Below, one piece after another: positions 52,701-61,648 of a stretch of DNA of 64,000 bases. A program made the translations under genes and the position numbers. This stretch comes from Flavobacterium enshiense DK69 (GTDB lineage: Bacteria > Bacteroidota > Bacteroidia > Flavobacteriales > Flavobacteriaceae): assembly GCF_000498495.1 (NCBI RefSeq), contig NZ_AVCS01000002.1:91029-155028 (forward strand). The letters run 5' to 3'. Each line of letters begins with the position of its first letter. The first letter of the stretch is position 1. The notes beneath the pieces were generated by a model that ran no database searches, had not been told where the DNA came from, and saw only the letters and a list, made by a program, of their open reading frames with translations.

Positions 52701-53183
52701 TTATTTTTTGGCAGCCTGTATCTCTCCGTAAGTAGGTATCTGCTGCATGATTTGTGCTCTTACAAGAGTTAACAGGTAAACTTCTGCCTGATAGAACTGA
52801 AAAGCTACCGTAGCGTTAGTGGCTGATTTGATCTTTTTGTAATAAACCTCCAGTTTTTTTTCCTGTTCCATCCGGTTGGCAAAATACAGGTTGGCTAAAG
52901 AATCGGCCCTTTGCGGAGTCAGGTTGTTGTAAGATAGTGCAGTTTTCTCATACAATTTCATCCTTTGGGTTGCGGTCTTTTTGTTTTCTTTTTGATATTC
53001 ATCATAAATTTTCCAGAATGCATCTGCATCTTTTCCTGTAACATTTACAAGACGAGCCATAGCTTCTTTTTTCTGAACACCCAAAAGATTAACCATAGCT
53101 TCCATTTCTGCATCAGATGTCTGACAATAGGTCGTAGCAGTGCTAACGAAGAATACAGCTAAAAGTAATGTGATTTTTTTCAT
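52701..53183 (-). CDS. Exported helical protein, Spy/CpxP-like, of unknown function
   Basis: A 160-residue protein with a signal peptide (1-19, ending ATTYCQ). The mature part is helical and resembles periplasmic chaperone-like proteins with the NLTPQRADSLANLY segment. The assignment is weak; it could be another small helical family. Confidence 0.6.
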   Translation of the reverse strand: MKKITLLLAVFFVSTATTYCQTSDAEMEAMVNLLGVQKKEAMARLVNVTGKDADAFWKIYDEYQKENKKTATQRMKLYEKTALSYNNLTPQRADSLANLYFANRMEQEKKLEVYYKKIKSATNATVAFQFYQAEVYLLTLVRAQIMQQIPTYGEIQAAKK

Positions 53184-53422
53184 AGGATTAAGTTTTACTA
53201 ATTGGTTAGAAATAATGTGGTAATCCTGATAATGGTGATAGACTCGTTTTAAGTCTGCTGGTAATCACTTTAAAGATAGCAACTTATTCCATAAGAAAAA
53301 AGCTAAATGTTAAAATTTATAACAACTTTTCTTAAGTTGTATTACTTAATATGTCTTTAAGTTCTTTAGTATTTAATCTGTAAAGTATAGGTGTGTTTAA
53401 AAGGGGTGATAACAACTGCCAA

Positions 53423-53863
53423 TTACTCCTGGCTTTCGGCAAAACTTTTGAACGCTGTGAGGTATTTCATGGATTGTTTTTTAAAAACGCCGGGCATCAG
53501 AAACGCAATTATTTTCATCGCCAAACCTTTCAACTGAAATTCGTGTTCGGTAATATACTTAGTTTTGGAATCGGATATCTTAACAAACGAGTTCTTTACA
53601 ATGTTGACAACTCCTTTTGCTTCGTATGTTCCGGTAAATTCATCGGGTAAATTTCGGACAGTAACGGTTTCAATCATTTCCATTTCGCGTTTGCCCATTT
53701 TGAATTTTAACCTTGATTTAGCTCCGGGTTGTCCGGGTGTCCCGCTCATATGTTCAAAACTCTCCAAACCTTCCATCCATTTTTTAAGATTATCAGGATT
53801 ATCGAAAAGCGCTATGACTGTGTCGATTGGTTTGTTGATTTCTATTTCTGTTGTGTATTTCAT
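53423..53863 (-). CDS. SRPBCC-family (polyketide cyclase-like) protein
   Basis: A 146-residue START-like helix-grip fold protein with the typical TEIEINKPIDTVIALFDNPDNLKKWMEG pattern (described at residues 4-31). Such small proteins bind hydrophobic ligands or act in stress. The ligand is unknown. The 239-base gap before it has nothing I can call. Confidence 0.83.
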   Translation of the reverse strand: MKYTTEIEINKPIDTVIALFDNPDNLKKWMEGLESFEHMSGTPGQPGAKSRLKFKMGKREMEMIETVTVRNLPDEFTGTYEAKGVVNIVKNSFVKISDSKTKYITEHEFQLKGLAMKIIAFLMPGVFKKQSMKYLTAFKSFAESQE

Positions 53864-53946
53864 GATCCTGATTTTTTCGAATTTTAAATATACAAAAGAA
53901 GTTTTTAAAATTCTATTTATTCAAAATTGTTGCAGGCATTCAGTTC

Positions 53947-56127
53947 TCAATTCGGGAGTTTATAAGTTTTCCAGAATTCTTCATTATAGATTACTTTTTG
54001 AAACAAATGTTGTTCTTCATTGTTGCTGATTTTTTCAGGGTTAGTGATGTTAAAATCACTCCAATATGAATCAAGAGTCGTTTTAAACGGCAGTGATTTA
54101 TTTTCAGCATTTATTATTTTACCGGTTATATTAATTTCAGAATGTGATATAAAGTAAAAATTCTCACTTTTTATTAAATCGGTTTCAATTGTTTCATTGA
54201 TATATTCTTTCATAGTGTAATTTGTAAAAGCACCATTTAAGTTTAAACCCTCTCTGTGCTGCTCAGGGAATTCCGTAACTTCCCAATTCTCTATGACTTT
54301 TACAATTGCATAGTCATCTTTATTGATGAATAATGTACCTGTAAAATTACTTAGGTACACTCTTCCCGTATAATTGGAATGATTTCTGGGTGACGAAAAG
54401 GTTATAACGTAAACATCTTTATTATTGTGTTTTTTTATTTCTTCTAAAGTAAAATCAAACTTAATGAATTTTCTGTTTGTTAAAAAAGCACCATTTCTTA
54501 TTGGGTTATTGGCTATTAAACTATAGAATTCCCTCAAATTTTTGGGTTCATATTCTTTTTTGAGGTTCCACCTGATTTCTTTTAATTGTTTTGTGCTCCG
54601 TTCATAGTTAAAATAGCTCTTTTCATATTGATTCGCCGTAATATCTAAATTTAAACACGTTTTGTCTTGAATATCCGTGGTGAGGTTGGTAAACATCTTA
54701 GAGTATAACGGGACATTCGGATAGTTTTTGCCCAGGTTGTCAATGGCTTTTTTAACAATTTGCCAAGGTGTTCTTTTGCTGTATACGATTATTTCTTTTA
54801 AAGCAATCGTATTTGTATTGGCTGTAGTATCGAACTCAATTTTATTTATTTGATTCAATATGTTTTTTTCTGGCGAGATGACATTTTGATTTTTTGTTTT
54901 TTGTTCGTCATTGCCGTCATTTAATATTGGCGTTGTTAACTTGGATTCATTTAAATACAAATAACCGTCATGTACTAAATCTAAGCGTGCTTCTGCGAAA
55001 GTTATCGGACTGAACAATCTATTTAGCTGTGTTTTCTTCATTTCCGGCTGATTGGAAGAAATAAAGAGGTGGGGGGCATTACTATTCTTTAGATAATGTT
55101 CAAATGAAGTAGTATTTATTGGTGTTTGATGCCATTTGTTTTGCAGAAAAATTGAGTCGGAAGCCGTTACGGTGGCCAAACTGTAAGCCTCATCTTTTAA
55201 CTCACTTTTTATATAAGAACCCATAGGAATGAACTCTTTAAGAACAGGAGTGTTCACAGAAGACATATCATTTGCGAAATGTACGTTGGCACCCCAACAG
55301 ATTATTTTTTCGTCCGGATGTTTCTTTATATAAGTTAACAGATTCTCAGCCATTTGCCTGTCTCGAATGTTGTCTTTTACATCACAATAAAAAGAGTTTG
55401 GGTTTTGTATATTTAAATAGCGTTCTTCCCCCAAAGTGAGCAGTCCTTTAATTATTTGTGACCAATAGAAATGTTCTTCATTTTGAGGTTTTGCGGCAAT
55501 ACTGCTACATAGCTCCGTTAATGAGGATTTATATTGAGTATAGCTTATATCTCCTTCATCAAATACTCCGGAAATACTCATCGATTCTATGAGTAATGAA
55601 AAATCGTCACTTTTAAATTTTAACTTTAAGTGATACTTTTTACAATATGCATAAAGATCTTTTACCAGTTCTTCTTCGCCGTATTTTCCGGTAATTTGAT
55701 TGTCAAATCCAAAGAGCTTTAAATCTGTTTTATTTTTGTCGTAAAATTCAATGAAACTCTGAAATTCATTCTTTTTAGCCCATATGGTGAATAACGATTT
55801 TATAAAAGCTTTTTGAGTATCAAAACCTTTGTTAATATCAGTTTGTGCTTTCCAGACATCATATATTCCCGATTCAAAAGCGATTGTGTTGAAACCCATT
55901 TCCTGATGTAAGTATTTTACAACTTTGGTTTTCATTTCAAATACATTACCGTCAAGATGTGAATTTTCGCCAAGCATTATAACCTGGACATTTTTCAGTT
56001 CTTCTTTTAAAAATGATAAATCCTCAATTTCAATATTTTTGGGTAATGTAATCGTTTTAGGATTGAAACTCTGAGCATTTACCGTGATGTATAATATGCT
56101 GAAAATTAAGGCTGTTATTTTTTTCAA
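53947..56127 (-). CDS. Erythromycin-esterase-like domain fused to a carboxypeptidase-regulatory-like C-terminal domain
   Basis: A 726-residue exported protein (signal 1-18). Residues about 20-400 match the erythromycin esterase superfamily: catalytic-type motifs MLGENSHLDG, AFESGIYD and WGANVHFANDM. Residues about 440-726 resemble the C-terminal half of the neighbouring protein at 57105-58631 (IVKKAIDNLGKNY, VYVITFSSP and KDDYAIVKV). The hydrolase activity is not certain; a role in macrolide resistance cannot be claimed from sequence alone. Confidence 0.78.
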   Translation of the reverse strand: MKKITALIFSILYITVNAQSFNPKTITLPKNIEIEDLSFLKEELKNVQVIMLGENSHLDGNVFEMKTKVVKYLHQEMGFNTIAFESGIYDVWKAQTDINKGFDTQKAFIKSLFTIWAKKNEFQSFIEFYDKNKTDLKLFGFDNQITGKYGEEELVKDLYAYCKKYHLKLKFKSDDFSLLIESMSISGVFDEGDISYTQYKSSLTELCSSIAAKPQNEEHFYWSQIIKGLLTLGEERYLNIQNPNSFYCDVKDNIRDRQMAENLLTYIKKHPDEKIICWGANVHFANDMSSVNTPVLKEFIPMGSYIKSELKDEAYSLATVTASDSIFLQNKWHQTPINTTSFEHYLKNSNAPHLFISSNQPEMKKTQLNRLFSPITFAEARLDLVHDGYLYLNESKLTTPILNDGNDEQKTKNQNVISPEKNILNQINKIEFDTTANTNTIALKEIIVYSKRTPWQIVKKAIDNLGKNYPNVPLYSKMFTNLTTDIQDKTCLNLDITANQYEKSYFNYERSTKQLKEIRWNLKKEYEPKNLREFYSLIANNPIRNGAFLTNRKFIKFDFTLEEIKKHNNKDVYVITFSSPRNHSNYTGRVYLSNFTGTLFINKDDYAIVKVIENWEVTEFPEQHREGLNLNGAFTNYTMKEYINETIETDLIKSENFYFISHSEINITGKIINAENKSLPFKTTLDSYWSDFNITNPEKISNNEEQHLFQKVIYNEEFWKTYKLPN

Positions 56128-56208
56128 TTCGATTCTTTAAAGGTTTTTTTATGCAGATGTGTAGTATTACTTTGATTTAGTCTTAAATCGTTTGTTTACT
56201 GCAGGCAA

Positions 56209-57051
56209 TTATTGTTTATATGTCAACATCATTGAAGAAGAAATACTTCCATATTTTTCCCATTTCGCCTGAGTACCAAATTTGTAATAATGGGTTGAAC
56301 TAAATGACGGAATTATTATTGGCAAACTTAATTTATCTCCAATTTTTGAACATTCAATCCATTCAACAGCAACGATAATGTCTTCTTGTGTCTTAATTTC
56401 ATAATCAGTTAAATCAACATTGATCCAACCCTTGGTTTTATTATCTACACCAACAATAATATTTGTTTTATTAATTTTTTTGGAAGGTTTGTTGTCAACA
56501 ATTGTATAAAAGTTTATTCTGAACTTAACTGTTTCAAAATTATTTTCTTTTATGAAAAACTTAAACTCTTTTAATAAACTGGGTTTTTTCGAACCTAAAG
56601 TAAATTTTCTTCCTATTTCGGATCCTAAATTCAGATTTTTTTGGTTTTTAATAGCAAAGAAAACTTGTTTTTTCGTGTTAGTTTTATCTTTTCCTTCAGT
56701 GTAAGTTTTTAGGTTATCTGATTTTATTACAATTTCTTCAAGTTTTTCTATATGGTTTTCTAATGTGACGTTGTAATTAGAATTCAGAATGTTATTTATT
56801 GTTTTTTCCACTGATTTAAAACCCAAACATGATATTTTCAAAGTATCCGAATTAACAGCATTGTCAATATTCAAGAAATATTCTCCGTTTTGATTTGAAA
56901 CCGTTCCGATTGGTTTATTTAGAATCCCAATATTGGCATACTGAATCGGTTTGTTCAAACTATCAATGATAATTCCTTTAATTAGCTTTTCTTGAGAAAA
57001 AACAGAAAATGAAAAGAAAAGCATAAGGAATGTTAAAAAAAGTTTCTTCAT
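56209..57051 (-). CDS. Carboxypeptidase-regulatory-like domain protein, exported
   Basis: A 280-residue protein with a signal peptide (1-19), a CarboxypepD_reg-like beta-sandwich (KGIIIDSLNKPIQYANIGI, about 24-110) and a beta-rich C-terminal half of unknown type. It lies in a group of related secreted proteins. Function unknown. Confidence 0.78.
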   Translation of the reverse strand: MKKLFLTFLMLFFSFSVFSQEKLIKGIIIDSLNKPIQYANIGILNKPIGTVSNQNGEYFLNIDNAVNSDTLKISCLGFKSVEKTINNILNSNYNVTLENHIEKLEEIVIKSDNLKTYTEGKDKTNTKKQVFFAIKNQKNLNLGSEIGRKFTLGSKKPSLLKEFKFFIKENNFETVKFRINFYTIVDNKPSKKINKTNIIVGVDNKTKGWINVDLTDYEIKTQEDIIVAVEWIECSKIGDKLSLPIIIPSFSSTHYYKFGTQAKWEKYGSISSSMMLTYKQ

Positions 57052-57104
57052 AAAGTTTTTGAGAAGTAGTATTATAATTGAAACGATTGTCTCTTTTTTT
57101 GCTA

Positions 57105-58631
57105 TTATTCAGTCACCCTAAATTGCTTCATTTCTTCCAATGGTTCAATAGAAACGAAATCTTTCCATATGGCAGGATCATAGCGTTTAAGGACCAAGTA
57201 ATTGAAATCTTCTTCTTTAATATTTTCAAAGGCATTTTCACTGATTTCTGATTTGGAAATATTCAGGAATTCGGTTTTCTCACCCAAATTTCCTTCTACT
57301 TTAAAGTCAAAGGCTACTACATCTTTTTCGCTGTTGGTAAGTTCAATAAATTTCAGTGGTCTGTTTATGTAAAAATATTGGCCTGTTTCCTCTGAGGCAT
57401 ACTGCAAATAATAACCTGTACCCTCAGGACTTTTCTTGTAAAGAATTGTTCCTTTGCTTATATTTTCAGATACTTTCACTCCCAATAAAAGTTTCATGTT
57501 GAATCCGCCCAGATCTTTCCCGTCAGCTAAGTTATAATCGCAGCGTACTACCGCATAATCCGTTTCTGAAATGTATAATTTTCCGGAATATTTTGCCTTA
57601 CTTTTTCTGGGTTCGAATTTCAGGACATACATGCCATCATTTTCATCGTTGTATATCTTACTCTCATAAGAATACTCATACAATTCAGGTTTGTTTAAGA
57701 AATCTAATTTGCTGCTCAGCGGGTTGTTTTCGGCGATAAATCCTGTAAGATTCGCTTTTGAAGAAGTCAATTTGGTGTTTTTGTTTTTGACATCCTTTTT
57801 GTTTTTTTTCTCATTATAATTTTTACTTAATGAAATGGTATCACGGGAACCAAACCACCCGCTTTTAATTCTGTAAAACTTGGTGGTGTCCAAATGTTTC
57901 AGAACGATATTTGTTCCTGTTTCCTCTATATCGTCCAATGATACTGAATTGTCACCATTCTTAAGCACTGTGGCTTTTATCACTTCAAGTTTATTTAAGA
58001 ATGTTGGTTTATCGTCCTTCTTTTTTGAAAGCGTATAATAATTGCACAACATATCCTTTAATTCTTTTGGCGGGTGTGAAATGAGTTTTGCGGTAAATGC
58101 ATTCATTTCTGCGTTGGTCGATTTAAGTGCATTTTCTGTAAAACCGGTCGATTTTGTGATTTCCACATCGATTTTCTTTGGTTTAAAAGAGGTCCCATCA
58201 CGATAAAAAAGCATATTTTTCGATGATTGTCCGTCATTTTTGTAATGAACCGGAAGATTCTTTTTAACCTCTGCCATAATTGCATAGGGATCTGGTTTGA
58301 CATTTGAAATGGTGAGGTTTTCGAGTTCAAATACACCCGGCTCAAGTCTGATGATGTATTGCAGGTTTTTTAGTTCACCCACGGTTAACTGGCGTTTAAC
58401 ATATCCGAGATACGAAACGGTCAGTACAGTCGTATCACTGTTGTTGTTTTCAGTCAGGGTGAAGTTCCCTTCCGCATTCGAAACAAGATTTACTGTTTCA
58501 TTTACAATAATGTTGGCGTAAGGAAGGCTTTCGCCGGTTTTCGAATCAATAATTTTTCCAGTAAGGTTTTGGGCATTGGCTGACTGGAGCCCAAGCAGAA
58601 AAAGGAACAGATGAATTAAGGTTCGTATCAT
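57105..58631 (-). CDS. Carboxypeptidase-regulatory-like domain protein with long C-terminal region
   Basis: A 508-residue exported protein. Signal peptide (1-20), then a CarboxypepD_reg-like domain (KIIDSKTGESLPYANIIV, about 25-105), then a long region shared in part with the esterase-like fusion downstream (MYVLKFEPRK, ISETDYAVVRC). Widespread in Bacteroidota; the function is unknown. Confidence 0.8.
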   Translation of the reverse strand: MIRTLIHLFLFLLGLQSANAQNLTGKIIDSKTGESLPYANIIVNETVNLVSNAEGNFTLTENNNSDTTVLTVSYLGYVKRQLTVGELKNLQYIIRLEPGVFELENLTISNVKPDPYAIMAEVKKNLPVHYKNDGQSSKNMLFYRDGTSFKPKKIDVEITKSTGFTENALKSTNAEMNAFTAKLISHPPKELKDMLCNYYTLSKKKDDKPTFLNKLEVIKATVLKNGDNSVSLDDIEETGTNIVLKHLDTTKFYRIKSGWFGSRDTISLSKNYNEKKNKKDVKNKNTKLTSSKANLTGFIAENNPLSSKLDFLNKPELYEYSYESKIYNDENDGMYVLKFEPRKSKAKYSGKLYISETDYAVVRCDYNLADGKDLGGFNMKLLLGVKVSENISKGTILYKKSPEGTGYYLQYASEETGQYFYINRPLKFIELTNSEKDVVAFDFKVEGNLGEKTEFLNISKSEISENAFENIKEEDFNYLVLKRYDPAIWKDFVSIEPLEEMKQFRVTE

Positions 58632-58709
58632 TGATGTACTGTTTTTTTTGATTGTGATGACTTAAATTTAATTAATTTTCAATAAAATCGAATTACGGTT
58701 AATTGTATA

Positions 58710-58761
58710 AATAGAAAAATTCCTTCAAATATATAAATAAGAAGGAATTTACTGTAAAAAA
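58710..58761 (-). repeat. 52-bp direct repeat copy A (terminator-like), left of the TlpA gene
   Basis: Contains AAATTCCTTC / GAAGGAATTT and a T-rich end on the minus strand, so it acts as a terminator for the TlpA gene. It is identical to 60063-60114 apart from one base. About 30 bases further right, AGTCATTG resembles the 3' end of hemN beside the other copy. Confidence 0.75.
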
Positions 58762-58811
58762 ACTCGTTAATAAAATCACAAAGTCATTGGGAACCTAATT
58801 TCGTGAAGTTT

Positions 58812-59981
58812 TTATCTAAGTCTGGCTTCTAGTTCTTTTTTAACTTCTTCTGCTGTTGGGTCTATCGCGATAATTTTACCTTGATCATCAATCAGGAACA
58901 TTCCGCCACCGCCACCGTTACCAATGCTATACTTTTGCCAAATTTTATTTTGCTTATCAAGTTCTACCAAATTTAACCACGGCCATTTTTCTTTTTCTAA
59001 GAATTTTGTAAGCCTGTCGGTATTTTTGGATTCTCCGCCGACTCCAATAATTGTGAATCCTTTATTTTTATACTCGTTATAAACAGGTACCATAGTTCTG
59101 CTTTTTTCGATGCAAGGGCTACACCACGTTGACCAAAGATCCAACAATACGATTCTGCCTTTGATTTTGTCAGACAAATTAACAATGTTTCCATTTAAAT
59201 CAGGTGCTGAAAAATCGACATAATTTTTTCCGATTTTTATATTGTCAATCGCGTTTATCATATTCAGTGCTAATTCATTGTAAGGATGTTTTGGATTAGC
59301 TTTTGACAGTTTATCGTAGTTGTTCTTAGCAAGATTTATATCAATGGTTTCTTTACCATAGATTAATTCATTTAACAAAAAAGAATAGGACACAATTGTT
59401 GGGTTTTCATTAATGTACTTCTGTTTCCATTCATTGTGTTCGGCATAAATTAGTTTTAATTTATCTTCCAGTAATTTTCTTTTCGAACTTAAATTTAGAA
59501 GAGTCTCTCTATCATACTTGTCTGTATTATTTAGTACATTAATACTGTCATTAAGTTGTTTTATCTTGCTTATATATTTAAGTTTCTCATTTTGTTTGAA
59601 TTTTTTGTACTCAGCATTTAGTTTTCCGCCTTGTACCATATTTTTATCAAAATCCTTTTCAGGATAGATTGTAAGAGTAATAGTTTCGTTCTCTAAAAAT
59701 AGTTCCATGATACGTCCCAAGCCATTTTTAGCTTCACCAAGTAATAGCAAAACGGCTTCGGGATTTTGTAACTTCGTTTCATAATGAAACTTTCCTTTAA
59801 TGACCGGAATTTCAATTAGAGAATCATTGGAAAGATCTTGATTAGGTTTCATTAATAGGATGGATTTGGTATCAGAATTAATTACCGTTCCATTGATTAC
59901 ACATTTTTTTTCATTTTCGTGACTAAATATAGCGTAAACCAGTGTAAAGAGGATAACACTAAATTTTAAGACTAATTTCAT
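58812..59981 (-). CDS. TlpA-family disulfide reductase with an N-terminal DUF4369-like domain
   Basis: A 389-residue exported protein with start MKLVLKFSV at 59981 (a longer frame from 60011 adds a charged segment). A signal is followed by a DUF4369-like beta domain (CVINGTVINSD) and a helical linker, then a TlpA-type thioredoxin domain with WCSPC (Cys287, Cys290). It may provide thiol exchange in the envelope. It lies between two copies of a 52-bp repeat. Confidence 0.85.
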   Translation of the reverse strand: MKLVLKFSVILFTLVYAIFSHENEKKCVINGTVINSDTKSILLMKPNQDLSNDSLIEIPVIKGKFHYETKLQNPEAVLLLLGEAKNGLGRIMELFLENETITLTIYPEKDFDKNMVQGGKLNAEYKKFKQNEKLKYISKIKQLNDSINVLNNTDKYDRETLLNLSSKRKLLEDKLKLIYAEHNEWKQKYINENPTIVSYSFLLNELIYGKETIDINLAKNNYDKLSKANPKHPYNELALNMINAIDNIKIGKNYVDFSAPDLNGNIVNLSDKIKGRIVLLDLWSTWCSPCIEKSRTMVPVYNEYKNKGFTIIGVGGESKNTDRLTKFLEKEKWPWLNLVELDKQNKIWQKYSIGNGGGGGMFLIDDQGKIIAIDPTAEEVKKELEARLR

Positions 59982-60062
59982 TTTGTGTTTGGTTTTAAAA
60001 GTTTTGTTCAACTTCGTAGAGGGTTATTTTCCGTAAACAGAAGTTGATCCGACAACAGCATT

Positions 60063-60114
60063 AATAGAAAAATTCCTTCAAATATAAAAATAAGAAGGAA
60101 TTTACTGTAAAAAA
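60063..60114 (-). repeat. 52-bp direct repeat copy B (terminator-like), right of the TlpA gene
   Basis: Same sequence as 58710-58761 with one mismatch, here just after the hemN stop (60126). It acts as the hemN terminator. Copy A together with its nearby AGTCATTG gives the impression that a segment of the hemN 3' end was copied. Confidence 0.75.
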
Positions 60115-60125
60115 GTTATGAAAAA

Positions 60126-61490
60126 TTACACAGTCATTGAAAACAACTGTGTTTGGGGAGCTTTGCGTTTCAGGCGTAAATCGAAGGCCATGCATATGTT
60201 TCTGACAAAGGGTTTGCCTTTTTCGGTAACGGTAATGGCATTGTTCTGAATAATCAGTAAGCCGTCGTTTTCCATTTCGTCGAGTTGTGAAATAACTTCG
60301 GGAAGTTCTTTAAAGTATAAATGTGATTCATCCCAGGAAGTGGTAAATTGACACATTAAATTCAGGATGTGTTTGCGAATGATTAAATCTTCATTCGTTA
60401 GAAAATGCCCCTTGAAAACAGGTAATTCATTCTTTTCCAGTCTTGCATAGTAATCCTCAATTGTTTTTTCATTTTGGGCAAAACCATACCAGCTGTCGCT
60501 TATGGAAGAAGATCCCAATCCAATCATCAGCTGTGTTTTGGAAGAAGTATAACCCATAAAATTGCGGTGAAGTTTTCCTTCTCGAAATGAAGTAAACATG
60601 TTGTCTCTTTTCAATGCAAAATGATCCATGCCGATTTCGTGATAGCCTTTTTTTGTCAGCAATTGTTTCCCGATTTCGTAAAGTCTTCTCTTTTCGTCGT
60701 CTTTTGGAACGTCTTCGTCTTTAAAACCGCGCTGTCCGTTACCTTTAATCCATGGCACGTGGGCGTAACTGTAGAAGGCTAAACGATCAGGGGAAAGCGA
60801 TTTTGTTTTTTCGATTGTATCCACAACATCTTCCAGTGTTTGAAAAGGTAATCCGAAAATCAAATCATGAGAAACAGAAGTATAGCCTATTTCCTTTGCC
60901 CAAAACGTAACCTTGGCCACATTATGAAACGGCTGGATTCGATGTATTGCTTTTTGCACTGTCTCACTGTAGTCTTGAACGCCAAAACTTACGCGTCTGA
61001 AGCCTAAATCGTAAAGTTGTTTCAGATGTTCCCTTGTAGTATTGTTGGGGTGACCTTCAAAACTGAATTCATGGTGTTCGGCTCTTTCAGCTCTTAGGAA
61101 TAACCCATCAATTAAAGTTTTAAGATTTTCTGGTGAAAAAAAAGTTGGTGTTCCTCCTCCCAAATGAATTTCTTTGATTATTGGTCTTTCCGGAAACATG
61201 TCGCAGTACAGATTCCATTCTTTCAGAACTGCTTCTATATATGGATTTTCAACTTCGTGTCGCTTAGTGATTCGTTTATGGCAACCACAGAACGTGCATA
61301 AACTTTCGCAAAACGGCAGATGGATGTAAAGGCTGATTCCCTCCGAAGCATTGCTTTCATTGAAAGATCGGATAAAAGTATCCTGCCATATTTTACCTGA
61401 AAAACTTTCATCTTCCCAATAAGGAACTGTCGGATAACTTGTGTATCTTGGTCCCGGAACATTATATTTTTGTACTAATGAAGTTGTCAT
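60126..61490 (-). CDS. hemN: Oxygen-independent coproporphyrinogen III oxidase (HemN)
   Basis: A 454-residue radical-SAM enzyme converting coproporphyrinogen III to protoporphyrinogen IX under low oxygen. The cluster cysteines are Cys61, Cys65 and Cys68 in FCESLCTFCGC; GGGTPTF binds SAM. The promoter carries an Fnr-type box, as expected for a low-oxygen heme gene that supplies the cbb3 oxidase. Confidence 0.95.
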   Translation of the reverse strand: MTTSLVQKYNVPGPRYTSYPTVPYWEDESFSGKIWQDTFIRSFNESNASEGISLYIHLPFCESLCTFCGCHKRITKRHEVENPYIEAVLKEWNLYCDMFPERPIIKEIHLGGGTPTFFSPENLKTLIDGLFLRAERAEHHEFSFEGHPNNTTREHLKQLYDLGFRRVSFGVQDYSETVQKAIHRIQPFHNVAKVTFWAKEIGYTSVSHDLIFGLPFQTLEDVVDTIEKTKSLSPDRLAFYSYAHVPWIKGNGQRGFKDEDVPKDDEKRRLYEIGKQLLTKKGYHEIGMDHFALKRDNMFTSFREGKLHRNFMGYTSSKTQLMIGLGSSSISDSWYGFAQNEKTIEDYYARLEKNELPVFKGHFLTNEDLIIRKHILNLMCQFTTSWDESHLYFKELPEVISQLDEMENDGLLIIQNNAITVTEKGKPFVRNICMAFDLRLKRKAPQTQLFSMTV

Positions 61491-61510
61491 ACTTTGCCAT
61501 TTTTCTACAT

Positions 61511-61518
61511 CAAAAGTA
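61511..61518 (-). promoter_or_regulatory. -7 element of hemN
   Basis: TACTTTTG on the minus strand, 20 bases before the hemN start. Confidence 0.65.
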
Positions 61519-61540
61519 GGTTAGAATACCTTCTGTTAAA

Positions 61541-61554
61541 ATGATAATTGTCAT
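61541..61554. promoter_or_regulatory. Fnr-type box 3 (hemN)
   Basis: ATGATAATTGTCAT is a near-perfect palindrome with the TGA-N6-TCA core. Its centre (61547.5) is 29.5 bases from the -7 element of hemN (61518), identical to boxes 1 and 2. Confidence 0.75.
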
Positions 61555-61648
61555 ATTTTTAGGTGTGTAAGAAAAATTGTTTTCCATTTATTTTATTAGT
61601 AATATTGGCGTCCGTAAGCGAAAGGCAAAAAAACCGCTTGGTTTTAGT

